DNA of 64,000 nt from Hyphomicrobiales bacterium. Its GTDB lineage: Bacteria; Pseudomonadota; Alphaproteobacteria; Rhizobiales; Rhizobiaceae. Position 1 is the first letter of the stretch. Every line of letters starts with the position of its first letter. Below the pieces are notes generated by a model. That model searched no databases and was not told the origin of the DNA. It worked only from the letters and a program-made list of their open reading frames with translations. Made by a program: the position numbers and the translations under genes. Below, in pieces: positions 9,873 through 18,017 of this stretch. The DNA is taken from contig UBMP01000014.1 of NCBI GenBank assembly GCA_900466575.1, positions 62,001 through 126,000 on the forward strand, read 5' to 3'.

Positions 9873-11570
9873 TTATCGGGCTTTTAGGCGACCCTTTTGC
9901 TCCAGCCGCCAGCCGATTTCCGGCAATTTGCCGACATCGAAGACGATCTCAAGCTGGCGCGAGCCGCGAATGCCGGAGGAGTCGGCGAAGAACACGTCCT
10001 CGCCGACCTCGATTTTGGCGTCGATGCAGGTAAACGACCAGGTTTGCGCATCGGGCGCGACCAGCAGAACCTCGTTCTCGTCCACGGAGCGGATTTGGAT
10101 GGATGGATGGATATGAAAACGGGCTGTCGCCTGAAATCCACAATTCTCCGGCGGCTCAGCACCGCCCTTGCCCATGAAGCGATCGCCGCCCCGAATGATC
10201 GTGCCGCTCGGATGCAGCTGAATGCTGCGCTCATGATAGAGACCGAACTTGTCGAGATAGCCGTCATGACTCGCGACCAGAATCTCGCCCTGCGGGTCTT
10301 CCTTGCGCGTTGCCTCCACGCGCTTCACCCCACCTGTAACAACAGTTCCCAGATCGGAAAACCCTCCGAAACTGTGCGAGGACGTGTCGTTGAGCGTGAC
10401 GGTCGAATGTGCGGCAGTCGACCGCGCCAGCTGGCGGTACTCTTCGGGGCCATAAAGCGGCGAGCCGGAATTGACGATCAGGCGATGCCCGCCGGAAGAC
10501 AGTTCGAAGGAAAGGCAGCCCGCATGGGCATGCGTGGAGGTTTCCTGTGTAATGGGATAACCGGTATCGACAATAATGGCGGTGCTGCTCGTGCCGATGC
10601 GCTGATAGCGCATGTAAGGCATGGCGCGGAACGGCTGTCCGGCGGATTCATCGTAGCGCAATACAGCCACAAGCTCGGTGGCCAGTGTCGCAGTCGCGCC
10701 GTTGAACAGGCTGAGCTCTCCGCTCTGATGCCGAAAGAATCGTAAGGCTGGAAACATGCGATCGATCGCCGGGATCAGCCGCGAGGGCATCTCATAGCCC
10801 AGATTGACGTAGGTCTGCCGCAGCGGCAGCAGTTCCATCAGAAGATCGAGAATGGCGCGCGGATTGCGGGAGATATGCCCGCCATCGGGCAGAACCTGCC
10901 GGTCAAGCTCCCGGTCGAGATTCGCGCCGGCGCGCTGCACGGCAGCAAGCGGGGCAGGCAGCGACAGGCTTGCTATGGCCAGCGCAATCCGGATGCGCAT
11001 GATCTCCATCCCGTCGCCGGCCGTCGGTGCGGCCGAACGCAGGTAATCCACATGCATGCCGATGCTTTTCAGGAATCGGCGATAGAAACCGAGTTGCGCC
11101 GACTTCAGGATGACCGGCGAATGCGACAGCCAGGACATGAGGCGAAGCGCTGCCGTCTGCGGCCGCCAAACGGCACTGTCGTCGGGCCAGCGATGCCGCG
11201 CAATCCAGTCCTGCGCGAGTTCCTGCGCACGCTGATAGTGCTTGTCGCTCCTTGTCGCGCGGAAATCCCGGAGCCAGACGAACGAGTGAAGGCGGGTCTG
11301 GAATTCGGGCGAGGGCGGATCAAGATCGAAGACCGATTCGTTCCCCGCATCCAGGGTTCGGCCGGCAAGCGTGAAGCGCCCGTTGAAAATTTCCTCTGCA
11401 ATGAAGGGGTCGGACGCCCGCAGGTCCGTCGGAGCCACCAGAAGCTTTTCCGGAGCCTTTCTAAAGGTTTGCCGGAAACGGAAAACGCCGCCATTTGCCG
11501 CCTGATGGACTTGGCGGATGCCGCTCCTCATGTAGAGGGTAGACAGGATCTTGCGGCCGACTGGCGCCAT
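9873..11570 (-). CDS. Heparinase II/III family protein
   Basis: Protein of 565 aa with a helical N-terminal half (alpha/alpha toroid-like, about 1-320) and a C-terminal heparinase II/III beta-sandwich (about 330-530). Conserved stretches include [20 protein letters not shown] with the His pair, VNSGSPLYG and [13 protein letters not shown]. The family cleaves uronate-containing polysaccharides by elimination. No signal peptide is visible, which is odd for a polysaccharide lyase and suggests a cytoplasmic or non-lytic role. Homologues sit beside rsmB in many rhizobia; the substrate is unknown. Its upstream region carries a candidate promoter and two palindromes. Confidence 0.85.
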   Translation of the reverse strand: MAPVGRKILSTLYMRSGIRQVHQAANGGVFRFRQTFRKAPEKLLVAPTDLRASDPFIAEEIFNGRFTLAGRTLDAGNESVFDLDPPSPEFQTRLHSFVWLRDFRATRSDKHYQRAQELAQDWIARHRWPDDSAVWRPQTAALRLMSWLSHSPVILKSAQLGFYRRFLKSIGMHVDYLRSAAPTAGDGMEIMRIRIALAIASLSLPAPLAAVQRAGANLDRELDRQVLPDGGHISRNPRAILDLLMELLPLRQTYVNLGYEMPSRLIPAIDRMFPALRFFRHQSGELSLFNGATATLATELVAVLRYDESAGQPFRAMPYMRYQRIGTSSTAIIVDTGYPITQETSTHAHAGCLSFELSSGGHRLIVNSGSPLYGPEEYRQLARSTAAHSTVTLNDTSSHSFGGFSDLGTVVTGGVKRVEATRKEDPQGEILVASHDGYLDKFGLYHERSIQLHPSGTIIRGGDRFMGKGGAEPPENCGFQATARFHIHPSIQIRSVDENEVLLVAPDAQTWSFTCIDAKIEVGEDVFFADSSGIRGSRQLEIVFDVGKLPEIGWRLEQKGRLKAR

Positions 11571-11582
11571 ACTGACAGAACT

Positions 11583-11619
11583 CTAGGAAATCGAACAGGA
11601 TTCCTAGGCATATTATGCC
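11583..11619 (-). promoter_or_regulatory. Two adjacent palindromes in the leader/promoter of the heparinase-like gene
   Basis: CTAGGAA (11583-11589) pairs with TTCCTAG (11601-11607), and GGCATATTATGCC (11607-11619) is a perfect palindrome with a single central base. On the minus strand a TTGACG -35-like element (11624-11629) and TAGGAA (11601-11606) are spaced by 17 bases, so the palindromes overlap the spacer and -10. Possible regulator-binding sites. Confidence 0.45.
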
Positions 11620-11671
11620 GTTGCGTCAATTCGAGACGCCGGGAAGTGCTGTTGATGGTAAATTAACCAGA

Positions 11672-11704
11672 TGAAAAGCCGGCAAATCAATCTGCGCCGG
11701 CTTC
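11672..11704 (-). terminator. Probable terminator of rsmB
   Basis: Stem AAGCCGGC (11676-11683) with GCCGGCTT (11696-11703), followed on the minus strand by TTTTCAT. It touches the rsmB stop codon, and its T-run is short. Confidence 0.55.
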
Positions 11705-13085
11705 AGCTTTCGCGCCGCAGCACACAGGCATAAAAACCATCCATGCCGCTTGCCGCCGCCGTTTCGCCTTTGAGCATGGCAGGCGTCGTGCGCACTTCGC
11801 CCTTCTCCGTGATCGCCTCCGAGAGACCCGGCAAAACCGAAGCAGGCACGGCGACTCGGGACACAGCGGGCATGTTCTGCAGCAGCCGCTCGATCATGTC
11901 CTCCCCCTCGATCGGGTCGAGCGAGCAATTGGAGAAAACGACGATCCCACCCGGCTTGACCAGCGTTAGCGCATGGCGAAGCAGACGCTCCTGCACGCCG
12001 GCGAGCTTGCGCACATCATCAAGCCCCTTGGTCCAGGGAACGTCGGGATGACGGCGCGCCGTGCCGGTGGAAGAGCAGGGAGCATCCAGAAGTGCAGCAT
12101 CAAACAGACCGGCGGGCTTGTATTCGCCCGCATTCCCCTCGATCAGGTCCGCATCGAAGCGCAGGCGCTCAAGATTTTCCTTGAGCCGCTTCAGGCGATT
12201 GGCTGACATATCCAGCGCGGTGACTTTTGCGCCGGCTTGGATCAGCTGGGCTGTCTTTCCTCCCGGCGCAGCACAAAGATCGACCACCTGCTTGCCTTGG
12301 AGATCGCCGAAAAGCCGGGCCGGAATTGCGGCAGCCGCATCCTGGACCCACCATTCGCCATCCGCATAACCTTCAAGATCGGCGACCGAGCCTTCATAAT
12401 CAGCCAGCCGAATGCTGCCGGTCGGCAACACGACCCCACCAAGCCGCTTCGCCCAGCCTTCAGGGTCAGACTTCACCGTCAGATCGATCGCCGCGGGTGC
12501 CAGATGCGCCTCGGCAATCGCCTGCGCTGCATCCGGACCGTAAACGGCGGCAAGTCGGCTTTGGAACCAGTCGGGCAGGGCGGGAACCCGGGCGCCGACC
12601 TCGGTGAGAAGCCGCTCTTTTTCGGAGGAGAGACGTCGCAGCAGCGCATTCACGAGGCTCGCAAACCGCTTGTTGCGCGGATCGTCATTCGCCTGTTCGA
12701 CGGCGAGATCGACCGCGGCGCGATCCGGCACGTCGAGATAGAGGATTTGCGCGGCAGCCACGGCCAACACATGCTGCAGAGCGCGCGCACCTTCCGGCAG
12801 GGGCGTCTTGAGCAGCGATCCGATCATCGCCTCAATACGGGGCAGATGCCGAAGCGCCGTATTCAGGATCGCCCGCACGAGGCCGCGATCGGCTGGCGAA
12901 AGCGCCATATAGGCCGGGTTGCCGCCGGTTTGGTCAAGCATCCCGTCGAGCGAGGCCTTCTTGTCGATGACGGCCGCAAGCAAGCGTGACGCGGCCTGAC
13001 GTGCAGCAAGGCCAGGTTTATCGGAGGTTTTGATGGCGCCACGAGAGGCGGAGCCCGGCTTCGGCCGGACCGGTTTTGACGTCAA
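11703..13085 (-). CDS. rsmB: RsmB/NOP-family rRNA (cytosine-C5) methyltransferase
   Basis: Protein of 460 aa, predicted to methylate C967 of 16S rRNA using SAM. A NusB-like RNA-binding domain (about 28-155) precedes a Rossmann methyltransferase domain with [12 protein letters not shown] (SAM binding, about 267), [17 protein letters not shown] and VFSNCSLDP, which carry the two cysteines of m5C methyltransferases. The start is TTG at 13085, overlapping the htpX stop (TTGA); no in-frame ATG exists between it and the conserved region. This implies translational coupling to htpX. Some rhizobial homologues are annotated only as RsmB/NOP, so the exact target base is inferred. Confidence 0.92.
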   Translation of the reverse strand: MTSKPVRPKPGSASRGAIKTSDKPGLAARQAASRLLAAVIDKKASLDGMLDQTGGNPAYMALSPADRGLVRAILNTALRHLPRIEAMIGSLLKTPLPEGARALQHVLAVAAAQILYLDVPDRAAVDLAVEQANDDPRNKRFASLVNALLRRLSSEKERLLTEVGARVPALPDWFQSRLAAVYGPDAAQAIAEAHLAPAAIDLTVKSDPEGWAKRLGGVVLPTGSIRLADYEGSVADLEGYADGEWWVQDAAAAIPARLFGDLQGKQVVDLCAAPGGKTAQLIQAGAKVTALDMSANRLKRLKENLERLRFDADLIEGNAGEYKPAGLFDAALLDAPCSSTGTARRHPDVPWTKGLDDVRKLAGVQERLLRHALTLVKPGGIVVFSNCSLDPIEGEDMIERLLQNMPAVSRVAVPASVLPGLSEAITEKGEVRTTPAMLKGETAAASGMDGFYACVLRRES

Positions 13086-14038
13086 GACCAGGGTCCTTTG
13101 GATGAGTTTGGCCGGCCCGCACCCGAAGAAACGCTCGGTACGGATCGCGCATTGCGGGTCGGATTAGCAGCCGGGCGCGGCGGCGTCGATCCGAAATTGC
13201 CGCCAGCGGCCATTTTTTCGAGCTCGGCGACGCGATTATCCGTGTTCGGATGTGTCGAAAACAGATTGTCCATCCGCTGGCCGGAGAGCGGATTGATGAT
13301 GAACATATGCGCGGTGGCCGGATTGTGCTCAGCCTGAACATTCGGAACCTGATGCGCATAGGCCTCGATCTTGCGCAGCGCGGAGGCGAGCCAGAGCGGC
13401 TGGCCGCAGATTTCGGCACCCCGCCGGTCCGCCTCATATTCACGCGTCCGGCTGATGGCCATCTGCACCAGCATGGCGGCGAAGGGCGCGACGATCATTG
13501 CAATCAGCGTGCCGACAATGCCGAAACCATTGTTCTCGCGGCGGTCGCCGAAGAAGAAGGCGAAATTGCCCAACATGGAGATCGCACCGGCGAGCGTCGC
13601 GGTAATCGTCATGGTCAGCGTATCGCGATGCTCGATATGGGCGAGCTCATGCGCCATCACGCCGGCGACTTCCTCGCGGCTCAAGGCATTCAGGAGGCCG
13701 ACGGAAGCCGCAACGGCCGCATTTTGCGGGTTTCGTCCGGTCGCGAAAGCGTTCGGCTGATCGGAATGGATGATGTAGACGCGCGGCATAGGCAGGTTCG
13801 CACGCTGCACGAGGTCGCGAACGATGGCGTAATATTCCGGCGCGCTCTGCGCATCGACCTCCTGCGCGCCATACATGCGCAACACCATGCTGTCGGCATT
13901 CCACCACGAAAACAGGTTCATCGCGGCGGCGACCAGAAATGCGATCATCATGCCGGCCTTGCCGCCCAGCGCAAATCCGACCGCCATGAACAGGGCGGTC
14001 ATGAAGGCGAGCAGCATGGCAGTTCTTATCGTATTCAT
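13082..14038 (-). CDS. htpX: Membrane metalloprotease HtpX
   Basis: Zinc metalloprotease (M48) of 318 aa in the inner membrane, involved in quality control of membrane proteins. Two N-terminal membrane helices (about 4-50) are followed by the zinc site HELAHIEH (about 128-135) and two more hydrophobic segments ([21 protein letters not shown] and an alanine-rich helix). The third zinc ligand is in the [10 protein letters not shown] motif. The start is taken at ATG 14038 (MNTIRTAML), 11 codons inside the longest frame, where the family N-terminus begins. Its stop overlaps the rsmB start. In many bacteria htpX responds to envelope stress; no operator is evident here. Confidence 0.95.
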   Translation of the reverse strand: MNTIRTAMLLAFMTALFMAVGFALGGKAGMMIAFLVAAAMNLFSWWNADSMVLRMYGAQEVDAQSAPEYYAIVRDLVQRANLPMPRVYIIHSDQPNAFATGRNPQNAAVAASVGLLNALSREEVAGVMAHELAHIEHRDTLTMTITATLAGAISMLGNFAFFFGDRRENNGFGIVGTLIAMIVAPFAAMLVQMAISRTREYEADRRGAEICGQPLWLASALRKIEAYAHQVPNVQAEHNPATAHMFIINPLSGQRMDNLFSTHPNTDNRVAELEKMAAGGNFGSTPPRPAANPTRNARSVPSVSSGAGRPNSSKGPWS

Positions 14039-14158
14039 CGTCGTTCCTCGTAACGGCGCATTCAGCGACATTGATCACCGCGCAAGTCTTTTGCTGCGGC
14101 AAAAATGTACTTATATGATGGATATCTGGAGCCTGAACTTCAATACGACGAGACTGCG

Positions 14159-14377
14159 ATGACCGACGAACACGTGCCGATCGAGACTTCGACCGAAACC
14201 CTGGTGGAACCGAAGAAAGAGATTTCGCCGGCAGCGCTCCGCGCACTTGCGGAGGCGGAGGCGCGCCGCCAGTCGGAAAGGCAGCCCGAGCGTGCCAAGG
14301 AACTCGGCGGTCGTGGCGGTGCCGATCCCGCCCGTTTCGGCGACTGGGAAATCAACGGCCGCGCGATCGATTTCTGA
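14159..14377 (+). CDS. DUF1674 protein, SDHAF4-like succinate dehydrogenase assembly factor
   Basis: Small protein of 72 aa. The C-terminal block ELGGRGGADPARFGDWEING, followed by RAIDF, is the DUF1674 signature shared with the mitochondrial SDHAF4/Sdh8 family, which helps assemble flavinylated SdhA. The N-terminal half is acidic and probably disordered. Start chosen at ATG 14159; an upstream in-frame ATG at 14105 would add 18 residues with no conservation. Divergent from htpX. A role in succinate dehydrogenase maturation is inferred from the eukaryotic relatives. Confidence 0.85.
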   Translation: MTDEHVPIETSTETLVEPKKEISPAALRALAEAEARRQSERQPERAKELGGRGGADPARFGDWEINGRAIDF

Positions 14378-14407
14378 AATCGGCAATTATTCCTATTTTC
14401 TGACGTC

Positions 14408-14884
14408 ATGAATAAGTATATATTCCTATTCATGACCCGAATCGTCGTCACAGCCACTGTCCTCCTCAGCCTGGCCCTGCCCGCAGGGGCCATGGATGTC
14501 AGTATGCGGCAGATCAAGGGACCCATCACCGCGGATGTTCTGCGCGTGTTGGACGGCGACACAGTCGAAGTGCGCGCCTATCCATGGCCGCAGCAGAGCG
14601 TCGATGTTCTCGTGCGTCTGCGCGGCATTGATGCGCCCGAAATTCATTCCAGATGTGAAGCCGAGCGGGTGAGGGCAGAAATCGCCAAAGCCCGCCTGTC
14701 CGGATTGATCACGGGGGGAAAGCACGTGCTTCTCACCGACATCGGCGGCGACAAGTATTTCGGCCGGGTCGTTGCCAATCTGGGCCTCGAGGATGGGGAG
14801 GATGCGGCGAGCACGCTCATCCTCGAAAACCTCGTCCAGCCCTATGACGGGGGCCACAAGGACCACCCATTCTGTCAGTCCTGA
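14408..14884 (+). CDS. Secreted thermonuclease-like (SNase fold) protein
   Basis: Protein of up to 158 aa with an N-terminal signal peptide (hydrophobic ALVL-rich core, AGA-M cleavage region), so periplasmic or secreted. The SNase fold shows VLDGDTVEV, RLRGIDAPEI (Arg35/Asp40/Glu43 equivalents) and YFGRVVANL (Arg87 equivalent), so the residues for Ca2+-dependent phosphodiester hydrolysis are retained. ATG 14432 (MTRIVVTA) is an alternative start giving a more typical signal peptide. Follows the DUF1674 gene by 30 bp. Nuclease activity is inferred; many family members are uncharacterised. Confidence 0.85.
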   Translation: MNKYIFLFMTRIVVTATVLLSLALPAGAMDVSMRQIKGPITADVLRVLDGDTVEVRAYPWPQQSVDVLVRLRGIDAPEIHSRCEAERVRAEIAKARLSGLITGGKHVLLTDIGGDKYFGRVVANLGLEDGEDAASTLILENLVQPYDGGHKDHPFCQS

Positions 14885-14888
14885 CGAA

Positions 14889-14924
14889 CAAAAAAACCCG
14901 GCATGCGGCCGGGTCTTCTTTGTT
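14889..14924. terminator. Bidirectional terminator between the SNase gene and acs
   Basis: Stem ACCCGGC (14896-14902) with GCCGGGT (14908-14914) and a 5-nt loop. There are seven A before it (T on the minus strand) and CTTCTTTG after it, between convergent genes. Confidence 0.8.
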
Positions 14925-14939
14925 CATCCGTCTGCCCGA

Positions 14940-16892
14940 TCAGCCCTTGCGATTCTGCCGGTTCTCGATCAGATCCTCGACCACCGTCGGATCAGCCAGC
15001 GTCGATGTGTCACCCAGCGAGCCGAAATCATCTTCGGCGATCTTGCGCAGGATGCGGCGCATGATCTTGCCCGAACGGGTCTTGGGCAGACCCGGCGCAA
15101 ACTGGATCTTGTCCGGCGAAGCAATCGGCCCGATCTCCTTGCGCACGTGGGCGACAAGATCCTTGCGCAGCTGCTCGCTGCCATCGTGGCCGGTCATCAG
15201 GGTGACATAGCAATAGATGCCCTGGCCCTTCAGGTCGTGCGGATATCCGACGACAGCAGCTTCCGAGACGGCGTCATGCGAAACCAGCGCCGATTCGACC
15301 TCTGCCGTACCCATGCGATGGCCCGACACGTTGATCACGTCGTCGACGCGACCGGTGATCCAGTAATAGCCGTCCTCGTCCCGGCGGCAGCCGTCGCCGG
15401 TGAAATACTTGCCCTTATAGGTGGAGAAGTAAGTCTGGATGAAACGCTCATGGTCACCATAGACCGTGCGCGCCTGACCCGGCCAGGAATCGGTGATGCA
15501 GAGATTGCCGTCCGTCGCGCCGTCCAGAACCTTCCCTTCCGAATCAACGAGCTGCGGCTTGACGCCGAAGAAGGGCCGCGTCGCCGAACCCGGCTTCAGG
15601 TCTGTCGCGCCCGGCAGCGGCGTAATCATGATGCCGCCGGTTTCCGTCTGCCACCAGGTATCGACGATGGGGCAACGCTTGTCGCCAACCACGTTGTAAT
15701 ACCATTCCCACGCTTCCGGATTGATCGGCTCGCCGACCGAACCCATTGTGCGCAGCGAAGCGCGGGAGGCGCGTTTCACGAACTGGTCGCCGGCGCCCAT
15801 CAGCGCGCGGATGGCAGTCGGCGCCGTGTAGAAGATGTTGACCTTATGCTTGTCGACGACATCCCAGAAGCGGCCGGCATCCGGATAGTTCGGTACGCCC
15901 TCGAACATCAACGTCGTCGCGCCATTCGCCAGCGGTCCGTAGACGATATAGGAATGGCCCGTGACCCAGCCCACATCCGCGGTGCACCAGTAGATGTCGC
16001 CGTCCTGATAGTCGAAGACATATTGATGCGTCATCGAGGCATAGACGAGATAGCCGCCCGTCGTGTGCAACACGCCCTTCGGTTTGCCCGTGGAACCCGA
16101 CGTGTAGAGAATGAAAAGCGGATCTTCCGCCTTCATCTTGGCGGGCGGGCAGTCGGGCTTCGCGGCCTTTGTCGCCTCGTGATACCAGATGTCGCGCGTG
16201 TCGAACCATTCCGTCTTGCCGCCGGTGCGGCGAACGACCAGAACCTTGTCGACCTCCACGCCTGCACGCGAAGCAATTTCGATGGCGAGGTCGGTGTTAT
16301 GCTTGAGCGGGACGGTCTTGCCGCCACGCAGACCCTCGTCCGCGGTGATGACAAAGGTCGACTGGCAGTCGATGATGCGGCCGGCAAGCGCGTCCGGCGA
16401 GAAACCGCCGAAGACGATGGAGTGTATCGCGCCGATGCGGGCGCAGGCCAACATCGCATAGGCTGCCTCGGGGATCATCGGCATGTAGATGGTGACGCGG
16501 TCGCCCTTCTTGACGCCGTTCGACTTCAGCACGTTGGAGAGGCGGCAGACCTGATCGTAAAGCTCGCGATAGGTGATCTTCTTGTCGTCATAAGGGTTGT
16601 CGCCTTCCCAGATGATGGCGACCTGATCGCCGCGCGACACGAGGTGGCGGTCGATGCAATTATAGGCGACGTTGGTGATCCCGTCTTCGAACCACTTGAT
16701 CGAGACTTTCCCGGTGAAGGACGTGTTCTTGACCTTGGTGAAGGGCTTGAACCAGTCGATGCGGGTGCCGTGCTTGGCCCAGAACTTCTCCGGATTGTCG
16801 GAGCTTTCCTTGTACCACTTCAGGTACTTGTCATTGTCGATCAATGTCCGCGACTTCGCGGTCTTCAAAACGGGATAGGTCGTGCCTGACAT
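14940..16892 (-). CDS. acsA: Acetyl-CoA synthetase
   Basis: AMP-forming ligase of 650 aa converting acetate, ATP and CoA to acetyl-CoA. It has the N-terminal ACAS domain, the P-loop-like [31 protein letters not shown] which shapes the acetate pocket, [17 protein letters not shown], and the C-terminal [15 protein letters not shown] whose lysine is the usual acetylation site for control. The tryptophan of the pocket motif favours acetate over longer acids. It has a 312-bp upstream region shared with trcR. A second family member (prpE) lies 1.1 kb beyond trcR. Confidence 0.97.
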   Translation of the reverse strand: MSGTTYPVLKTAKSRTLIDNDKYLKWYKESSDNPEKFWAKHGTRIDWFKPFTKVKNTSFTGKVSIKWFEDGITNVAYNCIDRHLVSRGDQVAIIWEGDNPYDDKKITYRELYDQVCRLSNVLKSNGVKKGDRVTIYMPMIPEAAYAMLACARIGAIHSIVFGGFSPDALAGRIIDCQSTFVITADEGLRGGKTVPLKHNTDLAIEIASRAGVEVDKVLVVRRTGGKTEWFDTRDIWYHEATKAAKPDCPPAKMKAEDPLFILYTSGSTGKPKGVLHTTGGYLVYASMTHQYVFDYQDGDIYWCTADVGWVTGHSYIVYGPLANGATTLMFEGVPNYPDAGRFWDVVDKHKVNIFYTAPTAIRALMGAGDQFVKRASRASLRTMGSVGEPINPEAWEWYYNVVGDKRCPIVDTWWQTETGGIMITPLPGATDLKPGSATRPFFGVKPQLVDSEGKVLDGATDGNLCITDSWPGQARTVYGDHERFIQTYFSTYKGKYFTGDGCRRDEDGYYWITGRVDDVINVSGHRMGTAEVESALVSHDAVSEAAVVGYPHDLKGQGIYCYVTLMTGHDGSEQLRKDLVAHVRKEIGPIASPDKIQFAPGLPKTRSGKIMRRILRKIAEDDFGSLGDTSTLADPTVVEDLIENRQNRKG

Positions 16893-17204
16893 GAACGCTC
16901 CTCCGAAACTCCTCGCAAACGTAAGTGCCCCGCCGTCTCCCGACAGCCCCGTTGGGCATCACGCAAATCCTGTTGCTGAAACGGACACTTGAAATGAAGC
17001 CTCCACTCAGCGACGGGCACCTCCGACCCGTTGAAAACGAGTTTTATCATCTAAAATCAAGCTATCAATGCGACTTTGGTCATTTGTCGCAAGCCGAATT
17101 GCAATTCTGCGTCAAAACCGCTATAGGAAATCGCATATCCCGGAAATCATAGTGGTAATACCACGGCCCGCGACACCGGCGCGGACGACTGAAGGACTCT
17201 ATGC
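16893..17204. other. Divergent intergenic region acs-trcR (312 bp)
   Basis: No coding potential is evident. It holds the promoters of two divergent genes. On the trcR side TTGCAA (17099-17104) and CTATAG (17121-17126) are spaced by 16 bases, matching a rhizobial housekeeping promoter loosely, and AAGGA at 17192-17196 is the trcR ribosome-binding site, 8 bases before the ATG. Confidence 0.6.
17152..17164. promoter_or_regulatory. Palindrome GTGGTAATACCAC upstream of trcR (GntR/FadR-type)
   Basis: GTGGTA and TACCAC arms flank one A. The core TGGTAATACCA fits the general FadR-subfamily GntR operator pattern TNGTNNNACNA. It lies 41 bp before the trcR start and about 260 bp from the acs start. Confidence 0.45.
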
Positions 17205-17906
17205 ATGGCCCAACAATTGCTGATGCCCAAGGCGACGGCCGTCTGGCTTGTCGACAATACTGCCCTGTCATTCGAGCAGATTGCACAGTTCTGCAAGCTG
17301 CACCCGCTGGAAGTGAAAGCGATTGCCGACGGTGAAAGCGCCCAAGGCATCAAGGGCCTCGATCCGATCTCCACCGGCCAGCTGTCGCGCGAGGAAATCG
17401 CTCGCGCCGAAGCCAATCCGGCTCACAAGCTGAAACTGTCCGACCCGAAGGTTCGCGTACCGGAATCCAAGCGCAAGGGCCCACGGTACACGCCGGTCTC
17501 CAAGCGTCAGGACCGCCCGAACGCCATTCTTTGGCTGGTGCGCAACCATCCGGAACTGAAGGACGCACAGATTTCCCGCCTCGTCGGCACCACCAAGTCG
17601 ACCATCCAGCAGATCCGCGAACGCACCCATTGGAACTCGGCCAATCTTGCCGCCATGGACCCGGTCACGCTCGGCCTCTGCTCGCAGATCGATCTCGATC
17701 TTGAAGTCGAAAAGGCCGCCAAGGGTCGTCCGCTGCCGACCGCCGAAGAACTCGGCGCGACGCTCCAGCCGGCACGCGAGACCGAACGCTATCCTTACGG
17801 CGACGATGCGCCGGAAGAAAAGTCGCTCGACGCGGACGCCGTTTTCGCCAAGCTCAAGTCGCTCAAGTCGACCCGCAACGAAGACGAAGACGAAGACAAT
17901 TTCTGA
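17205..17906 (+). CDS. trcR: Cell-cycle transcriptional regulator TrcR (DUF1013)
   Basis: Protein of 233 aa belonging entirely to DUF1013, a family confined to alphaproteobacteria. Conserved features are MPKATAVWLVDNTALSFEQI at the N-terminus, the basic SKRKGPRYTPVSKRQDRP, and a helix-turn-helix-like segment (about 105-145) with AQISRLVGTTKSTIQQIRE. The C-terminus is acidic (EDEDEDNF). In Caulobacter the family has been described as a cell-cycle regulator acting with RNA polymerase; that is knowledge of the family, not shown here. RBS AAGGA 8 bases upstream. Monocistronic, ending in a clear terminator. Confidence 0.9.
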   Translation: MAQQLLMPKATAVWLVDNTALSFEQIAQFCKLHPLEVKAIADGESAQGIKGLDPISTGQLSREEIARAEANPAHKLKLSDPKVRVPESKRKGPRYTPVSKRQDRPNAILWLVRNHPELKDAQISRLVGTTKSTIQQIRERTHWNSANLAAMDPVTLGLCSQIDLDLEVEKAAKGRPLPTAEELGATLQPARETERYPYGDDAPEEKSLDADAVFAKLKSLKSTRNEDEDEDNF

Positions 17907-17922
17907 GCTGTTTCAGAGCCAT

Positions 17923-17960
17923 GAAAAAGAAACCCGGCCAACAAGCCGGGTTTTTTATTG
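17923..17960 (+). terminator. Rho-independent terminator of trcR
   Basis: Stem AACCCGGC (17931-17938) with GCCGGGTT and a run of T, immediately after the coding region. Confidence 0.9.
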
Positions 17961-17972
17961 TCCGATTTTCAC

Positions 17973-17988
17973 TGATTCACGTGAAACC
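17973..17988. promoter_or_regulatory. parS-like ParB-binding site (14/16 match)
   Basis: TGATTCACGTGAAACC matches TGTTTCACGTGAAACA at 14 of 16 positions. Located in the gap between the convergent trcR and prpE, where bound protein would not block a promoter. Confidence 0.6.
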
Positions 17989-18017
17989 GAGCGTGCGCCC
18001 CGCCTTACAAGACCTGC

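Noticed and set aside
8137-10116. Long open frame antisense to purH (about 660 codons)
   Set aside because: Complement of a clear purH gene and of the heparinase gene end; no domain, no ribosome-binding site and it crosses the bidirectional terminator.
14772-16889. Long open frame antisense to acsA (about 700 codons)
   Set aside because: Mirror of the acsA coding strand, no homology and it begins inside the preceding nuclease gene.
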